A stretch of 64,000 nt of DNA from Eriocheir sinensis (GCF_024679095.1 NC_066516.1:2803509-2867508), one strand, 5' to 3'. Positions 13,280 to 25,351 are shown, counted from the first letter of the stretch. The notes: a model not told the origin generated them from the letters alone. Numbers and translations are program-made.

Positions 13280-13363
13280 CAGCGTATTCTGTCTGTGGTT
13301 CATGCGGACTACAAGACCCTGTATGCTGATGTTGGAGCAAAAACTGGTTCACGAACAGAATAG
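13280..13363 (+). pseudogene. PIF/Harbinger-type transposase fragment
   Basis: The frame QRILSVVHADYKTLYADVGAK matches the characteristic block around the first catalytic Asp of DDE_4 (HARBI1/PIF) transposases (..VDADYKFIYVDVGA..). Only this block is preserved; upstream frames are shifted and a stop follows at 13,361. It runs into a LINE tail within a few bases, so two unrelated transposon scraps are fused. Confidence 0.55.
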
Positions 13364-13467
13364 TGGAAGAGTGGAACAAACTGAATAAGTATGTAGTTAA
13401 GGCAAACACAATTGAAACTTTTAAACGAAGATTAGATGCATTTATAGATGAGAAGGGAATCTGGTGA
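13354..13467 (+). mobile_element. LINE ORF2 C-terminal tail
   Basis: Reads NRIVEEWNKLNKYVVKANT then ETFKRRLDAFIDEKGIW and a TGA at 13,465. This W-N-L, A-x-T, F-K-x-x-L-D pattern is the extreme C-terminus of many arthropod LINE polymerases. 5' truncated. Confidence 0.7.
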
Positions 13468-14410
13468 GCACCTGTGTTCAGGAGTTGCCTTGTGTAGGCC
13501 CCCTGGCCTTTTGTAGTCTCCTTGTATTCTTGTGTATTCTTGCATAGAGATGTTCTTCTGATAGAGGAAGGTTTTCAGACAGCCATGAGAAACGCTTAGG
13601 AGCCTTTTTTTTTTTTTTTTCTTTTTCTTTTTTTACGTTTCAGACTATGGCGCCGGTAGGCTTTCTTGGTAGGGCCTGATTTGAACTGGCTCTATGTGTC
13701 ATTCAGCTCGTTTAGGGATGGTATTTCGATGTTCAGGTTGAAGTATTTGGCATCCAGGTAGTATTCAGCTGCTGCGGAGACATGATCCGTGCTAGATCGA
13801 TGATCGAGATGACTTCGAGTAAGTTAGTGTTTATTAGGTTCACTCGGTGATGATTTAGAACGATTTTTTTTTTTTTTTTTTTGCCATACGAAGCAACTCG
13901 AAGCAGTTTGAACAGACAGAAATCAATCTGAAGTAAGACGACAACTTGGAAATGCAATACTAATCTCACTCGACGCGGCTGATTCAGGACCACATTTTTA
14001 TCATGTCCAAAAGTTTGCGCGGCGAGCACAAAGTCTGCAGATTGACGCCGAATGCACAGGGAGTCTGCCGAACCATATGCCGATTGGAATACGAAGCCCG
14101 AATCGGCGCATATTGGAATACAGTTCTTGGATGTATGAAAGTCCCTTTAGTCCTTCACTCCCTTAACATTCCACACAGTTACTCCAAAAGCTCCGCCACT
14201 GCCTAGCCTATCTGCATACCACATTTCCGACAAGCCAATGTAAATATGTTTCGGAGATTCCTTGACATATTTCAGTTTGAAGGTTAAGAAAAGAGAATAA
14301 TGATAACTACGCTGTCCCACCCGAGGCTTCCAGTATCGTGAGTGTACGATGAGGGTCTTCAGACGACACTCTCCTGCATTATAACATTACCAGTAGTGAT
14401 AGTAATAGTA
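13468..14410. other. Unassigned, with two poly(T) tracts
   Basis: Poly(T) at about 13,604-13,630 and 13,865-13,882. No gene recognised. Confidence 0.4.
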
Positions 14411-14428
14411 TAGTAGTAGTCGTAACAA

Positions 14429-14477
<49 letters not shown>

Positions 14478-14482
14478 TGTAA

Positions 14483-14522
<40 letters not shown>
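14411..14522. repeat. (TAG)n microsatellite
   Basis: Two (GTA)n blocks with a short degenerate centre; poly-Thr frames on the minus strand are artefacts. Confidence 0.95.
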
Positions 14523-14523
<1 letters not shown>

Positions 14524-15118
14524 ACAAAATGAAAAAAAGTTGTTGCGATCATAAAAAATAAGCTAAAATAACAACGTTCCCGCGAGCAATTGCTCAAACC
14601 ATACGTCGAACCATCGTGATAAAAGGCTGGCCGGGGAAGAGGAGGGATGGAGAGGAAAGACAGTTTGTGGACGGGCGGCGGCGTTTAGCCTCAAGGACAC
14701 AAGAGACGAATGTGACAACCTCCATAGGGCAGCTTCTTCCGGGCGGGTGATCACGCGTCGGTTATTGGTCTACTCAGCAGCCAATAGAACAGTAGCTTTC
14801 ATGGAGGCTGGCCAAACGGGAAGAGCAGTCAGGTGTGTCAGGCAAACAGGCAGAAAGAAGGAATGGAGGGAAAGAGAGGAAGGAAGGGCGCGGCAGAGAA
14901 AAAATAGGTGGAGAAGAAAAAGTGGTGTTTGCAGTGAAGCGAAAAATAAAAAGAAGGAATGTTGGATGTGGAGGAGCGACGGAAAAGAAGAAGAAGAGGA
15001 AGAGGAGGAGGAGGAGGAGGTCGTTAAAGTTGTCGTGATAGTCGTGTGAAAAAGGAAGAGAAGGAGGAGACGATAGGGGAAAATTAACAAAAGATTAAGA
15101 TTTAGAGTAGTAAAATAT

Positions 15119-15119
<1 letters not shown>
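14523..15119. other. Complex then purine-rich stretch
   Basis: Purine-rich from about 14,860 to 15,070 with GAA/GAG runs. The frames there are low-complexity Glu/Lys-rich. Confidence 0.4.

Positions 15120-15170
<51 letters not shown>
15120..15170. repeat. (GA)n microsatellite
   Basis: About 25 GA units. Confidence 0.95.
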
Positions 15171-15173
<3 letters not shown>

Positions 15174-15279
15174 TCAGAAGAGAGATGAAAAAAATGGGAG
15201 AGGAATTCTTTTCATATATGCAACCTTTCTATCAATACAAGAGATTCTTCAAGCCTGAGCGAGATAACAGAGGTAGGGG

Positions 15280-15780
15280 CCGCACCACCACCACCACCCT
15301 GAGGCATCCAGAAGCTAAGCGGAGAGGGAAGTGAAGGTGAAGACGGAGGTGGAGATGGAGAAGGGGGAGGCAGTGCAGATATGTTGTAGTGGGGGTGTGG
15401 TGATGAAAGGGGAGCTGGTGGTGATTTGATAGGTGGGGTAGTTGAGACAGTAGTTGAAATGGTGAAGATGTTGGAGGTACTGGAGGCATAGAGACACAGG
15501 TATGGTGATAAAGGTGGGGGTGGAGGTGGTATAGACAGTGCGGTGTGGTGGTGATAGGGGATGAGGTAGTGGTAGAAATGATGGGGATAGTGGTGGGGGT
15601 ACTGGAGGCATAGAGACACAGGTATGGTGATAAAGGGGGGAGGAGGAGGTGGTTGAGACAGTGCGGTGTGGTGGTGACAGGGGATGAGGTGGTGGTAGAA
15701 ATGGTGGGGATAGTGGTGGAGGTACTGGAGACAGGCAGGTGTGTTGGTGAGGTTGAAGAGGTGAGGAGGAGGTGGTAGCA
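15280..15780. repeat. G-rich minisatellite, 121-bp unit
   Basis: The block GTACTGGAGGCATAGAGACA recurs at about 15,477 and 15,598, then degraded at 15,721. GTGCGGTGTGGTGGTGA appears twice. Flanks are degenerate GGT/GGA runs. Pro/His-rich minus-strand frames are repeat translations. Confidence 0.85.
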
Positions 15781-16838
15781 TTGGGCTTTGGACGGTACCT
15801 TTCAGCCTACCTGGCCTTCCTAACCTTCAGCTTGCCACATTATCCACAGCTGTCGACTCCCGGGATCTTTGGCACCCACTTGATAGCTCCCTGGCACTCC
15901 CGTCGACCCCAGCTGGCACCCGATATTTATAGAGGCGCCTCCCCCCCGTCTAAAGTGAAGTCTGTGATTGGCACCTTTGTCTCACCGGAGCTGCGGGTTA
16001 TGGGCACAAAAGCCTTACAGTGTGTTTGTTTACAAATGGAGCCCATTTTTTTGTGTGCAAGTGGAATGGGGGGCGTACGTCTGGACAGGTGTCCCTTGGG
16101 AAGCAGGTATGGAGGGGAGAAGGAGAGGAAAGGAAGAGAGGAAAAGGGAAGAATGATAAAGATCGATAAATGAAAGTTCTAAGATAATGAGGGGAACTCA
16201 AAGAAGAAAGGAAGGAAGAGGAGACGAAAGGGGAAGAACGGAATATACCAGAAAATAAGTTTGAGAAAGAAGGAACGAATTGTAGAGAAGAAAAAAGGCA
16301 AAAAAAAAAAAAGGAGATGAGATGAAAGAGAAAGATTCAAGAAGGGAAATTGAAGGAAAATGGAAATGCAATGAGAGGAGTGAAAGGGAAACGAGAAGAG
16401 AAAGAAAGATAGAGATGCATGAAAATAAATTTGAAGAAGAAAAACTGCAAAGGAGGAAGTAAAAAAGAAAAGAGGGTAAAGAATATAGATGTAAGGAAGT
16501 AAAGCTGAAATGAAGGGAAAGAAAGAAAATTAAAGAAGACAGAAGGAAATAAAAGAAGCAAAGAAGTAAATTTGACGTTCGAAGGGAAGGAAACGACGGA
16601 AGAAAAGAGGAAAAGACAAGGAGACAGAAATATACAATGAGAAATAAAAGGGAAAGGGAAATTGCATCGTGCACTCCCATAATGTAGACTACACTTTAAT
16701 AATCATATATTTAGTGGGGAGAGGGAAGAAGAAGGACGAGAACGTGAAAGAAATAGACATGTAGCAAGGCCGTGAAGGAATGGATGACACTTAAAATAAA
16801 AAGAAAGAACAAAGAGAATATAGATTGCTTCTCATGGC

Positions 16839-16841
<3 letters not shown>
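15781..16841. other. Complex block then long purine-rich tract
   Basis: 15,781-16,080 is complex sequence with a TATTTATAG box near 15,925. 16,085-16,660 is strongly purine-rich (GAAA/GGAA) on the plus strand. No gene recognised. Confidence 0.4.

Positions 16842-16911
<70 letters not shown>
16842..16911. repeat. (CT)n microsatellite
   Basis: About 35 units; it ends exactly where the ORF1-like fragment begins. Confidence 0.95.
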
Positions 16912-16914
<3 letters not shown>

Positions 16915-17052
16915 AACGCCTGGGACAATTTCTACGGCCAGGGTGAGCTCTTCCATAGGGACGGAATACACCTGTCCCCCATCGGGGCAGCCAGATTCGG
17001 AAGGCCCCTTAACTGTGGTGTAATAGATGCTGTTAATTTAAAACGAATGTAA
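16912..17052 (+). pseudogene. LINE ORF1 esterase (SGNH) C-terminal fragment
   Basis: 46 codons to a TAA at 17,050. The segment FHRDGIHLSPIGAARFGRPL carries the D-x-x-H block (DGIH) that supplies catalytic Asp and His in SGNH/GDSL hydrolases, followed by the usual helix. Such esterase domains occur in ORF1 proteins of CR1/L2-type LINEs. The upstream catalytic Ser block is missing, replaced by (CT)n. It faces the minus-strand ORF2 remains that start 26 bp away. Confidence 0.65.
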
Positions 17053-17077
17053 GTTGAATGTCGATCACCACTCTTAG

Positions 17078-18007
17078 TTAACTGTTGCTCAACCAATTAA
17101 CGATCCATTGGTGTACTTGACCGTCAATACCCAGTTGCTTTAATTTATAAAGTAATTTATGATGTGGAACTTTATCAAACGCTTTCTGGAAATCAAGATA
17201 GACTACATCCAGTGATTTGTTTACGTCATAAACTGAGAAGAGATCGTTATAAAAGGTCAATAGGTTTGAAAGGGAGGCTCCTTTGTTATGGAAGCCATGT
17301 TGTGAATCCCCAATTAATGAGTGGCTTTCAAGGTAACTCACAATTTTCTCTCTAATTATGCTCTCGAGTAGCTTACCTACAACTGAAGTTAGACTAATGG
17401 GCCTGTAATTACCCGGTATTTTTTTGTCTCCTTTCTTAAAAATCGGTGTTACGTTAGCCTTTTTCCAATCCGAAGGGACGATGCCTTGTCGCAAGGACAT
17501 ATTGAAAACGGTTGTGAGAGAGGAGAGTATTTCGCTCTTTGTTTCTTTAAGCAGTATAGGATATACTTTGTCAGGTCCGGGACTTTTATTTTTTTTAAGA
17601 GAATGGAAAGCTTTAAGGACTTCATCGGTAGTCATTACAAAATTAGGCAATGCTTGCTCGAGATTTACATTAGTACTGTTGTCGTCGCTGGTGTTGGTGG
17701 CAGTGGTGGGAAGACTGTTAGTATTAAACACCGAGGAAAAGTATTTGTTTAATAAGTTCGCAACGTGTTGGCTATCAGTCACTATTTCACCGTCACTGTT
17801 TGTTAGAGGTCCAATTCCACTTCTGATCGCCTTTCTGTTGTTTATATAACTGAAGAAGGATTTCGGATTTTTTTTACAGTTGGCTGCAATGTTTTCTTCA
17901 TATCTACGCTTTGCCTGACATACTAATCTTATTACTCGCCGCCTGGCTTCATGATAAAGTCTAATGTTTTCGGGCGTGCTTTGCTCTTTCTTCAGCCTGT
18001 AAGACAA
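17078..18007 (-). pseudogene. LINE reverse transcriptase, truncated before YxDD
   Basis: 309 open codons containing KKNKSPGPD, WKKANVTPIFKKGD, NYRPISLTSV and YLDFQKAFDKVPHHKLL (motif A Asp). They end WIVNWLS-N-S then stop. Motifs B to E and the thumb are gone, so it cannot polymerise. The 930-bp open frame suggests modest age. Confidence 0.8.
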
Positions 18008-18158
18008 TTTTCTCTCCTTAACCGAATGTTAAATTTCGCTATTAAACCTAGGTGGGCTTTTAATAGTGTTACTTCGCTTCTCGCACAATGGGACAAATGT
18101 GTTCTGCCAAGTGAGTAAATGATTTTTAAAGCTTAGCCAGGCTTCCTCTACATCGCCG

Positions 18159-19029
18159 TCATCTGATAGTTGTATTTGTTATTTTTTGTCGGATTTCTAC
18201 GAAATTTGCTTTTCTGAAATTGGGCACCTTTACTTTATTTTCAGTCACTGTTGTCTGAGCTCTAATGTAGACGCGCACTAATCTATGATCGCAAGAACCG
18301 AGGTGTTCTCCTACCGTAACATTACTGACTAGGTTATCTTGGGTCGCTATAACAAGGTCTAGTATGTTTTGTCGAGTTGGTTCAGTAATCATTTGGCTTA
18401 GGTAATTTTCTTCTGAAAATTCGATGATTTTATGTGTCGCCCAGTCGATAAGGCGATATGGGGGAGATTAAAGTCTGCTAGTATCAGTGAGTCGCTGTTA
18501 TTAAGTGACTGCCTTAAAACGCTGTACATTTCAACATCATCTTCGAGTGATTGCCCCGTAGGCCTGTAAGTGCCAGATATATTTAGATTAATTTTTGCAA
18601 TGTTTACCCTCACGCACAAATGTTCAACATTACTGTCTCTTGGTGTTCTGTCAGTGGGTTGCAAATAGCTTTTGTGTAAATGGCGACACCACCGCCTCTA
18701 CGGCTCAACACGATCTTTGTTGAAGAGTCTGTAGCCATCTATGTTGTATTCGGAACTTAAATCAATAGGCTATTTGTGGTGTCGATAAATGTTTCGGTAA
18801 TAGCAATTACGTCAAAATTTGCTGTTGAAACAAAACATCTCACTTCATCAAACTTGTTTCTTAGGCTACGCGAATTGAAACTTTGGACTTTTATGTTATC
18901 TTGTGGTTTAGTAATAGAGGTGGTGTTACTTGCGGTTCCACGGTTTGGCGTTTGTTGTGTTGCATGCCGTCTATTTACACGGGCGGGGTGGAGGGACGCG
19001 GCCGAGAGCAGTTTTTTGTTGAGTGTCAC
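18159..19029 (-). pseudogene. LINE endonuclease domain, frameshifted
   Basis: Three consecutive minus-strand frames. The first (19,029-18,757) has KVQSFNSRSLRNKFDEV and AITETF, the APE-type N-terminal Asn and catalytic Glu blocks. The second (18,664-18,398) has LADFNLP, the Asp/Asn block. The third (18,392-18,159) has NILDLV and GSCDHRLV, corresponding to the SDH block with Ser changed to Cys. Frame breaks between them make it non-functional. Confidence 0.75.
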
Positions 19030-19044
19030 GTACTGGGTCGTTAA

Positions 19045-19490
19045 ACATTTCTACTCAACCATCCAGTCACTCTCATCCATCACGTCACCTTCACTCACTT
19101 TCCAACCGCACTCGCTCATCCCCTATTCATGAACTCAACATTGCGTCACCCATCTGTTCTTCAACCAAGTTAACAGGATCTATTACATCACACTTAAACA
19201 TTTTCACTCCATCATCTAATTATTCTCATTCGTCACACCATCATCTTCACTTACTCTTCACTCACACTCACTCATCCCCCATTCATGGACTCAACCTTCC
19301 GTCGCCCATCTGTTCTTCCACCACCTAAGTTAACAGCACCTATTAGGTACATCACATTTCAACATTTGCACTTCATCATCTAATTACTCTCATCCATCAC
19401 ATCATCTTTCCTCACTCTCCACTCTCACTCACTCATCACCCATTCATGAACTCAGCCTTGCGTCGCCCATCTATTCTTCCACCGGCAGTG
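19045..19490. repeat. Minisatellite, ~155-165 bp unit, three units
   Basis: Units start near 19,045, 19,199 and 19,361. Each has CTCATCC.TCACATCATC, CACTCATCCCCCATTCATG, ACTCAACCTTCCGTCGCCCATCTGTTCTTC (read in parts) and AAGTTAACAG. Confidence 0.85.
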
Positions 19491-20031
19491 CACTGAGCTT
19501 CCAAAACACCCCCATTAATAGCGTCATTACTCTCCTTCCTCCCATTAATTCCAGGGCCACCATCACCATTCTTCTTTCATTGTGGCGCGCTTCACGAACA
19601 AACCCGCTCTCCTCACAGTCGCACAAACGTTTAAGACTGAGGAAGAGGAGGAGGAGGAGGAGAAGGAAGAAGAGAATGAGGAGGAGGAGGAGGGATAAGA
19701 GGAGGAGAATGGGAAGGAAAAGGAGAAGGAACAAACGAAAAAACCGCTTTCCTCACAATTGCATAATCGTTTAAGACTGAGGAAGAGGAGGAGGAAGAGA
19801 AAGAAGAGAAGGAGGAATAAAAAGAGGAGGAGGAGGAGAAGGAGGAATAAAAAGAGGAGGAGGAGGAGAAGGAAAAACAAGCGAACAAACCGCTTTCCTC
19901 ACAATTGCACAAACGTTTAAGACTGAGGAGGAGGAGAAAGAAGAGGAGGAATAAAAAGAGGAGGAGGAGGAGGAGGAGGAGGAGAAGCAAACGAACAAAC
20001 CCGCTTTCATCACAATCGCACAAACGTTTAA

Positions 20032-20775
20032 CCCGTACCGAACTAGCGACGCGTATACGCGTCAGCAACTTTGCTTGCAGGAAATACTTGCGACGCGTAT
20101 ACACGTCGGGCTTGCTAAACACTGTTACAGTCGATGTAGCGGGTTTATTTTTGCTACAGAGACTGCTGCAGACAATGGCAACACTGCACGAGTGCGTTTG
20201 TAGCATTGGCAACACTACCCAAGCTGGGGAGGAATCTCAAGCCACCTGTGACATCAAGATCAAGATCAAGACCAAGTGTAAACAATGTCGCGGCGGCCAA
20301 TTCCTTTTGCCATATGGCGATAGACAGTGAGTTTGAGGTTTCCTCATCTGAAGAAGACGTGGGAGCACTCTCAGACTCTGGTTCGGACAAGGATTATGTG
20401 CCAGATGAGGAGGATATAGGCTATATTGAGCCGCCTTTGTAACACGAGATTCTACTGTCCTGATCCCACACTTATACCCCATGAAATGGTACTCTCTGGA
20501 GTATTCTACACCTGTGTGCAACAAAAACGGGCTACCTGGCCTCTATCACTTGTCAAATCCTCCATAAACCATCGATCACGTACAGGGGCCGTTTTCAGCC
20601 ACACCGTGGTAACACTTCATGGAGTTCTGCGAAAAGTAGGTCTATGACATCAGTTTTTTTCTTATTTTTTCCACTTTCTCCATCACATAGAACATTTTTA
20701 AGCCAAAAAAAAAAGTAAAAAATTGGCTGGTACTGGGCAAGCCAAAAATATTTAAATCGGCCGGTACTGTACGGG
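20032..20775 (+). mobile_element. piggyBac-type element, 744 bp, TTAA target duplication
   Basis: Flanked by TTAA at 20,028-20,031 and 20,776-20,779. Removing it and one TTAA restores CACAAACGTTTAAGACTGAG, the sequence of neighbouring minisatellite units. The ends are inverted: CCCGTACCG at left, CGGTACTGTACGGG at right. Within it are two GCGACGCGTATACGCGTC-like palindromic words near the left end and two GGCYGGTACT words near the right end. It keeps only a piggyBac-like N-terminal coding scrap, so it depended on another transposase. Confidence 0.85.
20314..20442 (+). pseudogene. piggyBac transposase N-terminal remnant
   Basis: From ATG at 20,314: MAIDSEFEVSSSEEDVGALS then DSGSDKDYVPDEE, to a TAA near 20,440. 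An acidic, Ser-rich N-terminus with a D-S-G-S-D-x-D-Y-x-P motif is typical of piggyBac transposases before the DDD catalytic domain, which is deleted here. A second, frameshifted remnant of the same kind lies at 45,341. Confidence 0.6.
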
Positions 20776-21094
20776 TTAAGACTGAGAAGGAGGAGGAAGG
20801 AAGGGAGGGATAGATAAAACGAGTAGAAGGAGAAGCAAACTAACAAACCCGCTTTGCTCACAATCGCACAAACGTTGAAGACTAAGGAGGAGGAGGAGGA
20901 GGAGGAGGAGGAAGAAGAGGAATAGCTTGAAGAGGAGGAGGAGAAGGGGGAGGAGGAGGTACGTGCGAAGTTTTGGCCCAGGGACTGACTGACTGGCTGG
21001 CGTGTGTGGGTGGGATGGACAGGGACGTGGGCGGTGGGTGGATAGATGGATGATGCCAAGAACGCGAATGGAATAAATGAATGAAGAGAGTATG

Positions 21095-21099
21095 CCTGC

Positions 21100-21155
<56 letters not shown>

Positions 21156-21226
21156 ATATGGAAACAAACAAAATTGGTGAAAGAAGAAAAAAGGAAAATG
21201 AATTGCAAAAGACTGTATTATACACA

Positions 21227-21297
<71 letters not shown>

Positions 21298-21367
21298 ATA
21301 TGGAAACAAACAAAATTGGTGAAAGAAGAAAAAAAATGTGTATCAAAAGATTATAAACACACGTACA

Positions 21368-21416
<49 letters not shown>

Positions 21417-21459
21417 ATCGAAACAAACAAAAAGGCTGAAAGAAAAAAGGAGAAACTAT

Positions 21460-21470
<11 letters not shown>
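21095..21470. repeat. Compound (GA)n minisatellite, ~135-bp unit, three units
   Basis: (GA)n runs at 21,102-21,152, 21,231-21,294 and 21,371-21,413 are each followed by ACATATGGAAACAAACAAAATTGG (read in parts), a GAAAGAAGAAAAAA run and an ACACACGAG lead into the next GA run. (CA)n follows at about 21,459-21,499. Confidence 0.88.
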
Positions 21471-21498
<28 letters not shown>

Positions 21499-21499
21499 T

Positions 21500-22667
21500 G
21501 TTCAAGGGGATGTAAGAGAGGGAGAGAACTGAACGGAACTCAACGGAAAAAAATGAAGGGAAAAGGGAAGGAGGGGAATGCTATATGGAGGAACAAAGAG
21601 AGAGAAAAGGAGGAGCAGACGGGGGAGAAACCAGGAAAAAAGGAAAGAAAGGGAAAGAAAGACAGAGAGGAGAAAGGAGGGAAAACAGAGAAAGAGAAAG
21701 AGTGGGAAGGGGGAGAGCCAGGACATCAGTTTGGAGCGTACGAGAAGTGGTAAGTACGAAGTCTTTACGTGCAATAAAGTCCAAGAGCAAAAACCCGCTT
21801 GTCAACGTCACGTCCCCGGCCACTGGAGACACTTGGAGGAAGAAAAACGGTGGTGCGGGGCGGCGATGTTTCTCCCCTCCACTTATACTGAAGGCGTCGC
21901 GGGCGTGTGAGAAAAAATACTGGCGGTGTGTGTTGGAGCTTGTGTATGGGCAGAGAGAGGAGGAGGAGGAGGAGGTAGAAAGGAGCACCACACAGGGACA
22001 GAAGTAAGAAATGATGCCATGTCGGGTGGGTAGCAGCACACGAAACGTTTTGAAGTGGGTGCCGCGATTATAAAAGACACGGAATGAAGCACAAACAGCC
22101 AGCGTGCTTCTTTAATGTTGATAACACCTCCTGCCACTGCCCCAGCCACCGCCTCTACTGAAAATGCTATATACTGACTACCACTTCTGCTCCTGCTACA
22201 ACTCTTTCGGCTACTGTTTGCGTTTGTGATGATGATTCTTGTTGCCCTATACGATTCTTTTTACATGAGGAATGGAGGAATAAATTAAAGTTAACAGGAT
22301 ACGAGAAATGACCAAAGCCGTAATTTATCTAGTGCCAGAGATGTTTTGATGCATAGTGCTGATTTTAGTGCTTCTTTCCTCTTCATCACCTCTCCTTGCA
22401 CTCCCTCCCGTTATTACTTCATCACCAACTCCCTGCCAACACACTACACTTCTTCCACCCTCAACTACTGACTCCTTCAATAGTTATTTCCCTCTCCTAT
22501 TCACCTTATCGCCTCTCCTCTCATTCAGCTCTTACTGTACCCCGCATCCCTTCAGCCCTAACACTGTAACCCATCCAAAATACAAGAGTTTTCATAATTT
22601 AAAGCAACACTACTCACACAGTTATACTACTCTCCACACCACCCATGTTAACACCTTGCCGACATGT

Positions 22668-22668
<1 letters not shown>
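21500..22668. other. Purine-rich then complex sequence, no gene
   Basis: 21,520-21,720 is purine-rich. The rest is complex with no recognised coding frame or transposon end. Confidence 0.4.

Positions 22669-22700
<32 letters not shown>
22669..22700. repeat. (CA)n 5' of SINE copy D
   Basis: About 16 units directly abutting the truncated SINE. Confidence 0.95.
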
Positions 22701-22703
<3 letters not shown>

Positions 22704-22949
22704 CGCTGCCAGGCTTCACACCTGACAGGGCGGCGGTTCGAGCCCGCTCAGGCCGGATTCTTTCCGTTGACTACAATGACTAGGAGTTGTTACTGTCCCC
22801 CATTGAGCAAGGGGGATGGGGTCTGTGGTGTGTGAGGTTCTGGCAGTACCCATAGATCGACTATAACAGAGCACTTGCTCATGTCGGGAGGGTACCTGCT
22901 GGCGATTACGAGTCCAAATCGTGATCAGGCCGTGGTGAATTACACACAC
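22701..22949 (+). mobile_element. tRNA-derived SINE, AC-tail family, copy D (head truncated)
   Basis: Starts inside the tRNA-like head at CGGCGCTGCCAGGCTTCAC, keeps the B box GGCGGTTCGAGCCC and all of the body (TTCCGTTGACTA, TTGAGCAAGGGGGATGGGG, GTACCCATAGATCGACTA, GATCAGGCCGTGGTGAATTACACAC). The A box is missing, yet (CA)n still abuts its 5' end. Confidence 0.88.
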
Positions 22950-22970
22950 TTCCTTTATCCCTATCATCTC

Positions 22971-23023
<53 letters not shown>

Positions 23024-23093
23024 TGTATCTCCATTTTCATTTCTAAACACACACGTACACGCACACTCTTCATGTATCCCCATTTTCATTTCT

Positions 23094-23156
<63 letters not shown>

Positions 23157-23210
23157 TCTTGTATCCCTATTTTCGTTTCTAAACACACACACAACACATT
23201 CTTGGCCATC
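22950..23210. repeat. Minisatellite built on (CA)n, about four units
   Basis: CTTGTATCYCCATTTTCATTTCTAAACACAC-like units (read in parts) at about 22,950, 23,023, 23,070 and 23,157, with CA runs of very different length between them. Confidence 0.85.
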
Positions 23211-23221
23211 CTGTTGCCCTG

Positions 23222-23913
<692 letters not shown>

Positions 23914-24530
23914 TTTTTTTTTTTTACAGCTAAGGAAACAGCTCAAGGGCGCAAAGAAAAATATAAAAAGAAAAGCCCGCTACTCACGGCTCCTGAATAG
24001 AGGTCAAAGGAGTGTCCAAAAAGAGAGGTCAATTTCGGGAGGAGAGGTGTCCTGATACCCTCCTCTTGAAAGAGTTCAAGTCGTAGGCAGGAGGAAATAC
24101 TGATGAAGGAAGATTGTAGTAGAGTTTACCAGCGTGAGGGATGAAAGAGTGAAGATGCTGGTTGACTCTTGCATAAGGGGTTTGGACAGCATAGGGATGA
24201 GCATGAGTAGAAAGTCATGTGCAGCGGGGCCGAGGGAGGGGGGGAGGCATGCAGTTAGCAAGTTCAGAAGAGCAGTCAGCATGAAAATATCGATAGAAGA
24301 TAGAAAGAGAGACAACATGGCGGCGGAATTTGAGAGGTAGAAGACTATCAGTATGAGGAGGAGAGCTAATGAGACGAAGAGCCTTTGACTCCACTCTGTC
24401 AAGGAGAGCTGTGTGAGTGGAGCCCCCCACACATGAGATGCATACTCCATACGAGGGCGGACAAGGCCCCTGTAAATGGATAGCAATTGTGCGGGGGAGA
24501 AGAACTGGCGGAGACGGTACAATGCCCAGC
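23914..24530 (-). mobile_element. Decapod-type LINE family L, 3' fragment, copy 1
   Basis: Family L is the recurrent LINE here. On the minus strand this copy begins at the RLRQFFSPAQLLSIYRGLVR segment and runs through the post-RT region to a 3' UTR with AGTAGCGGGC and CCCTTGAGC and an A-run end. Frameshifts break the protein into overlapping pieces. Trinucleotide repeats lie on both sides, so it probably inserted into a (TAC)n(TAA)n tract. Confidence 0.88.
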
Positions 24531-24553
24531 CTACTAATAATAATAATAATAAT

Positions 24554-24615
<62 letters not shown>

Positions 24616-24616
24616 C

Positions 24617-24676
<60 letters not shown>

Positions 24677-24740
24677 TGTGCTACTACTACTACTACTACT
24701 ACTAATACTAATACTAATACTAATACTAATACTACCACTG
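24531..24740. repeat. (TAA)n and (ACT)n tracts
   Basis: Long (TAA)n with few interruptions, then ACTACT and AATACT hexamer variants. Poly-Asn and poly-Ile frames are artefacts. Confidence 0.97.
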
Positions 24741-24835
24741 CTACAGCTTCTACATGCTACCGCAGCTGCAGCTGCTGTTGCTGTCGTTACTCCTGCAGAG
24801 AATATAAATTAAGTTTTGTTGAACTGACGTTGAAG

Positions 24836-24890
24836 GAGAGAGAGAGAGAGAGAGAGAGAGAGTGTGTGTGAGAGAGTGAGAGAGAGAGGA
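24836..24890. repeat. (GA)n with a GT insert
   Basis: Short GA runs separated by GTGTGTGTG. Confidence 0.9.
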
Positions 24891-25113
24891 TGATACAGCT
24901 AAGTCATTTCCTCAGCAGGCCAGGCAATAGTGACGGCTAGCAGCAGGCAGGCTCTGGGAGGACGCAGTTTCCTCGTGCACACCAGCGTTGTATTTAGATG
25001 TAAATTGAAATTCTTTATTGTTTTTTCTCTTTTTCGTTTTCTTTTCCTTCGTTCTGTCTCGCCTTGACTGGCATCATCTCGTCTCGTATTGTTTGCCTTT
25101 TTCTCGTCTCGTC

Positions 25114-25258
<145 letters not shown>

Positions 25259-25295
25259 CAGGGAAAGGTCACACAAATGCCCTTCAGAGAAAAGC

Positions 25296-25298
<3 letters not shown>

Positions 25299-25350
<52 letters not shown>
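25299..25350. repeat. (CA)n 5' of SINE copy E
   Basis: About 26 units directly abutting the SINE head. Confidence 0.95.

Positions 25351-25351
<1 letters not shown>

Larger units (their letters stand above)
17078..19040 (-). mobile_element. CR1/L2-like LINE, ORF2 remains
   Basis: Minus-strand endonuclease and reverse transcriptase of a non-LTR element in broken frames. It runs from the ORF2 start near 19,029 to the middle of the RT at 17,078, where the sequence stops before the YxDD motif. No 3' UTR or tail is present. The esterase-type ORF1 end next door suggests the CR1/L2 group, an inference from domain make-up. The element sits between (CT)n and a 160-bp minisatellite. Confidence 0.8.
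19590..20990. repeat. Minisatellite, ~115-145 bp unit, split by piggyBac element
   Basis: Each unit has AACAAACCCGCTTTCCTCAC, CACAAACGTTTAAGACTGAG and a variable GGA/GAA run. Units near 19,593, 19,731, 19,876 and 19,990, with a fifth near 20,830. The fourth is interrupted at its TTAA by the element at 20,032-20,775. Every unit but the last keeps TTTAA at that place. Confidence 0.88.
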
